A stretch of DNA of 64,000 nucleotides from Bdellovibrio sp. BCCA (GTDB lineage: Bacteria > Bdellovibrionota > Bdellovibrionia > Bdellovibrionales > Bdellovibrionaceae). The stretch lies in contig NZ_JBBNAC010000001.1 of NCBI RefSeq assembly GCF_037996825.1, positions 1,426,001 through 1,490,000 on the forward strand. Direction: 5' to 3'. A program made the position numbers and the translations under genes. A model generated the notes under the pieces. That model worked only from the letters and a program-made list of their open reading frames with translations, was not told the origin of the DNA and ran no database searches. This document shows, one piece after another, positions 61,657 to 64,000 of the stretch; positions within the stretch are counted from its first letter, which is position 1, and each line of letters opens with the position of its first letter.

Positions 61657-63348
61657 CTAAATATCCAACTGTGTATTCGATGTCAGTTCTTCAATCGTCG
61701 TAATGCCCGCAAGCACTTTGGCGATACCGTGATCGCGGAATGTTTTCATTCCGTTTTGCACAGCAAGTCTTTTGATAGAGTTACCATCTTTTCTTTGCAT
61801 GATCAAAGAGCGGATGTCATCTGTCACAACCAAAAGTTCACTGATCGTCGTACGACCCGAATAACCTTTTTGCCCACAGTGATTGCAACCCATAGCGCGG
61901 CAGATGTGCGAGTTCTTCGCTTCTTCTTTGCTAACACCGATCAATTGCAATTCAAAATCAGAAGGCTCATAAGGCGCTTTGCAGTGAGGGCAGAGAACGC
62001 GCACAAGACGCTGAGCCACGACACCTTGAATGGATGTTGCGATCAAGAACGGCTCAACCCCGAAGTCAATCAAACGCGGGAAGGCACCGGCCGAGTCATT
62101 CGTGTGCAGAGTCGAAAGAACCAAGTGACCCGTCAGGGACGCTTGAATCGCAAGTTCGGCTGTTTCCAAGTCACGAACCTCACCGACCATGATAATGTCA
62201 GGGTCTTGACGAAGGAACGATCTTAATCCCGCCGCAAATGTTAAACCAATCTTGGAGTTCACTTGCACCTGGCCAATCCCGTGGATACGTTGCTCCACCG
62301 GATCTTCAACAGTCAGAATATTCACATCGGGTTTATTTAGTTTTGAAAGAGCACCGTAAAGAGTCGTGGACTTACCAGAACCTGTTGGTCCCGTCACCAG
62401 GAAGATCCCGTAACTGCGTGAAAGAAGATCATCCAAGCGTTCTAAGTTTTCAGTCGAGAATCCTAACTGTTGCAACTCAAGAACGATGCTTGATCTATCT
62501 TGAATACGCATCACCAGGCGCTCGCCGTGGGCGGTCGGCACTGTGGAAAGACGGATATCGATATCTTTACCGCCGACTTTCAAAGGAATACGACCATCTT
62601 GAGGCAAACGTTTTTCGGCGATATTTAAGTTCGCCATAACTTTGATACGGGACGTGATCGCGTTTTGTAGCTTCTTAGGTGGTTTAAAGACGTCGAACAA
62701 AATACCGTCTGTACGGAAACGAACGACCATGTCTTTTTCATAAGGCTCAATATGAATATCAGATGCTTTTTCTTTGACGGCACGGAACAGAAGACTGTTC
62801 ACCATCTTGATCACCGGCGCATCATCTTCGCCGGCTTCAAGAAGATCCACGATCGGATCATCCAAGTCGTAATCTTCGTCTTCGATTTCATCAAGGCCCG
62901 AAAGATTCGCCGTGCTTTTTTCGTAAACTTTATTGATCGCATCCTGAACGCGGCTCGTAGTTGTAATCAAAGGGCGCACGCGTTTTCCGAAAAGAACTTT
63001 CAAATCGTCCAACGCTTTTAGATTCACCGGATTGCTCGTCAAAGCAATCAGGGTATCTGAATCTTCCTTATAGGGGAGGACGTTGTGTTGTTTTGCGTAG
63101 TTGATAGGAATGTCTCGGATCAAGTCGACGGCGATATCGCTGACAGGGATGTCGCGAATAAAATCCAGTCCCAATTCTTTGCAGAGATCGGCGACGACTT
63201 CATCCGCCGTGGAAAATTCTTTCGCAGCTAAAGCTTCGCCCACCGTGACGGGTCTCACCACGGAAGGATTGGCTAACACAGAACGCACTTGGTCCTGTGT
63301 TAGGGATGTTGCTTTAGTTAAGATCGTTTGAATATCCACGGAGGCCAT
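61657..63348 (-). CDS. gspE: Type II secretion ATPase GspE
   Basis: 563 residues. N-terminal T2SSE_N domain (about 1-150), then Walker A GPTGSGKSTTLYGAL, Asp box DVNILTVEDPVE, Walker B DPDIIMVGEVRD and His box TGHLVLSTLHTND. The zinc tetra-Cys part is present as CPHCKAP and CNHCGQKGY. It powers pseudopilus assembly. The plus-strand open frames across it are shadows. It sits 5 nt after gspD. Confidence 0.97.
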   Translation of the reverse strand: MASVDIQTILTKATSLTQDQVRSVLANPSVVRPVTVGEALAAKEFSTADEVVADLCKELGLDFIRDIPVSDIAVDLIRDIPINYAKQHNVLPYKEDSDTLIALTSNPVNLKALDDLKVLFGKRVRPLITTTSRVQDAINKVYEKSTANLSGLDEIEDEDYDLDDPIVDLLEAGEDDAPVIKMVNSLLFRAVKEKASDIHIEPYEKDMVVRFRTDGILFDVFKPPKKLQNAITSRIKVMANLNIAEKRLPQDGRIPLKVGGKDIDIRLSTVPTAHGERLVMRIQDRSSIVLELQQLGFSTENLERLDDLLSRSYGIFLVTGPTGSGKSTTLYGALSKLNKPDVNILTVEDPVEQRIHGIGQVQVNSKIGLTFAAGLRSFLRQDPDIIMVGEVRDLETAELAIQASLTGHLVLSTLHTNDSAGAFPRLIDFGVEPFLIATSIQGVVAQRLVRVLCPHCKAPYEPSDFELQLIGVSKEEAKNSHICRAMGCNHCGQKGYSGRTTISELLVVTDDIRSLIMQRKDGNSIKRLAVQNGMKTFRDHGIAKVLAGITTIEELTSNTQLDI

Positions 63349-63353
63349 TCTTA

Positions 63354-64000
63354 TTATTCCTCTTCAATAGCAGGGGCTGGAACATCGCTCGCAGTGCCCT
63401 GAGCGCGACGTTGAATTTCATCCATCTTTTTACCATAAGGATCCACGCCACCTTGAGATTTGATGAAATCAAGACGCTCGTCTAGTTTTTTCGATACGAT
63501 TTGGTTCGAATCAGCAGAACTTCTCACAATTCTCGGAGTCAAGAAGACCACCATGTTTGTTTTATCCTTCACAATCGTGCGGGATTTAAACAACCAACCC
63601 AAAATAGGGATGTCACCAAGAAGAGGAACTTTCGTCACGGATTCGATGTCTTGTTCTCTCATCAAGCCCCCCAGAATCGCCGTGTCGCCATTGTTTACGT
63701 TGATCACAGTTTTGATCGAACGTTTTGCCAAAGGCTGAGTGGAGTCTTGGAACGCTTTTGGAGTACTTGCTGTTGAAAGCTGAGAAACCTGTTGTTTGAT
63801 TTCCATACGAATTGCATTCGTCGTCGGGCTGATGAACGGTTTTAAGTTCAACTTGATCGTCGCATCTTCAAATATGGGAGTTTCGACAGTGGCCCCACTG
63901 GTTCCAGCGGTCGTTGCATTCTTACCGACGACAACTTTATCACCCACTTCGATTTCACCCTCTTGATTGTCCAAAGTCATAATTTGAGGAGTGGAGAGGA
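63354..64000 (-). CDS. gspD: Type II secretion outer membrane secretin GspD, C-terminal part
   Basis: The gene continues beyond the right edge of the window; about 215 C-terminal residues are visible. The secretin core pattern runs from TPQIMTLDNQEGEIEVGDKVVV, through IKLNLKPFISPTTNAIRMEIKQQVSQL and NVNNGDTAILGGLMREQDIESVTKVPLLGDIPILGWLFKS, to MVVFLTPRIV. It forms the T2SS outer membrane pore. The Gln/Glu-rich tail (about 50 residues) is the S-domain. Upstream gspC, if present, is outside. Confidence 0.95.
   Translation of the reverse strand, partial: LSTPQIMTLDNQEGEIEVGDKVVVGKNATTAGTSGATVETPIFEDATIKLNLKPFISPTTNAIRMEIKQQVSQLSTASTPKAFQDSTQPLAKRSIKTVINVNNGDTAILGGLMREQDIESVTKVPLLGDIPILGWLFKSRTIVKDKTNMVVFLTPRIVRSSADSNQIVSKKLDERLDFIKSQGGVDPYGKKMDEIQRRAQGTASDVPAPAIEEE

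Noticed and set aside
61588-62226. 212-codon plus-strand frame opposite gspE
   Set aside because: Antisense to the conserved C-terminal ATPase region; no signals of its own.
1-64000. CRISPR arrays, prophage or IS elements
   Set aside because: I saw no regularly spaced repeats, no phage structural or integrase genes and no transposase in either strand.

Overview
The window looks like a chromosome segment of a Bdellovibrio-like predatory bacterium (Bdellovibrionota). This is inferred from two TIGR02147-type regulators, a PBP1C/alpha-2-macroglobulin pair, many small secreted or outer-membrane proteins of no clear family, and a GspN-containing type II secretion operon. There is no rRNA here, so the genus is an inference. 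Codon use is mostly uniform and I see no prophage, insertion sequence or CRISPR array.

Layout. 1-3.5 kb: the end of a TolC-like outer membrane channel and an RND efflux pump. 3.5-10 kb: a methyltransferase, a CHAD protein and a LysR regulator on the minus strand, then a diheme c-type protein, a LAS-type peptidase, a TIGR02147 regulator and a short-chain dehydrogenase. 10-20.4 kb: divergent pbpC and a very large alpha-2-macroglobulin gene without thioester cysteine, then a second TIGR02147 gene and two secreted proteins. 20.5 kb: tRNA-Leu(CAA). 20.7-24.6 kb: a lipoprotein trypsin-like protease, a Gln-rich outer membrane protein, a structured repeat (copy 1), a SurA-like protein and a GNAT acetyltransferase. 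24.7-35.4 kb: the translation and RNA-turnover cluster rimP-nusA-infB-rbfA-truB-rpsO-pnp, an M16 peptidase and dut, with several structured leaders. 35.4-41.3 kb: a decayed gene, membrane and outer membrane proteins, a dolichol-phosphate-mannose-synthase-like glycosyltransferase, a BrnT/BrnA toxin-antitoxin pair with a palindromic operator, and a secreted protein with PD-(D/E)XK nuclease residues. 41.3-50.9 kb: mutL-miaA-yicC-gmk-rpoZ, rel (ppGpp synthetase/hydrolase) and an overlapping sensor kinase. 50.9-52.8 kb: an outer membrane protein, a lipoprotein and ssb. 53-64 kb: a minus-strand type II secretion operon in the order D-E-F-G-H-I-J-K-L-M-N, with gspD cut by the window edge.

The most unusual signal is a pair of intergenic elements at 23221-23373 and 56327-56454. 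They share a core of about 65 nt that folds into the same multi-branched structure with compensatory base changes. Each core sits at the tip of a long, nearly perfect inverted repeat (33 and 31 bp), and the arms of the two copies have unrelated sequence. Each copy is followed on the same side by a stretch whose plus strand is unusually rich in G and T, whichever way the gene there is read. I do not recognise this family.

Starts were moved inward from the longest open frame where a ribosome binding site, signal peptide or family N-terminus supported it.
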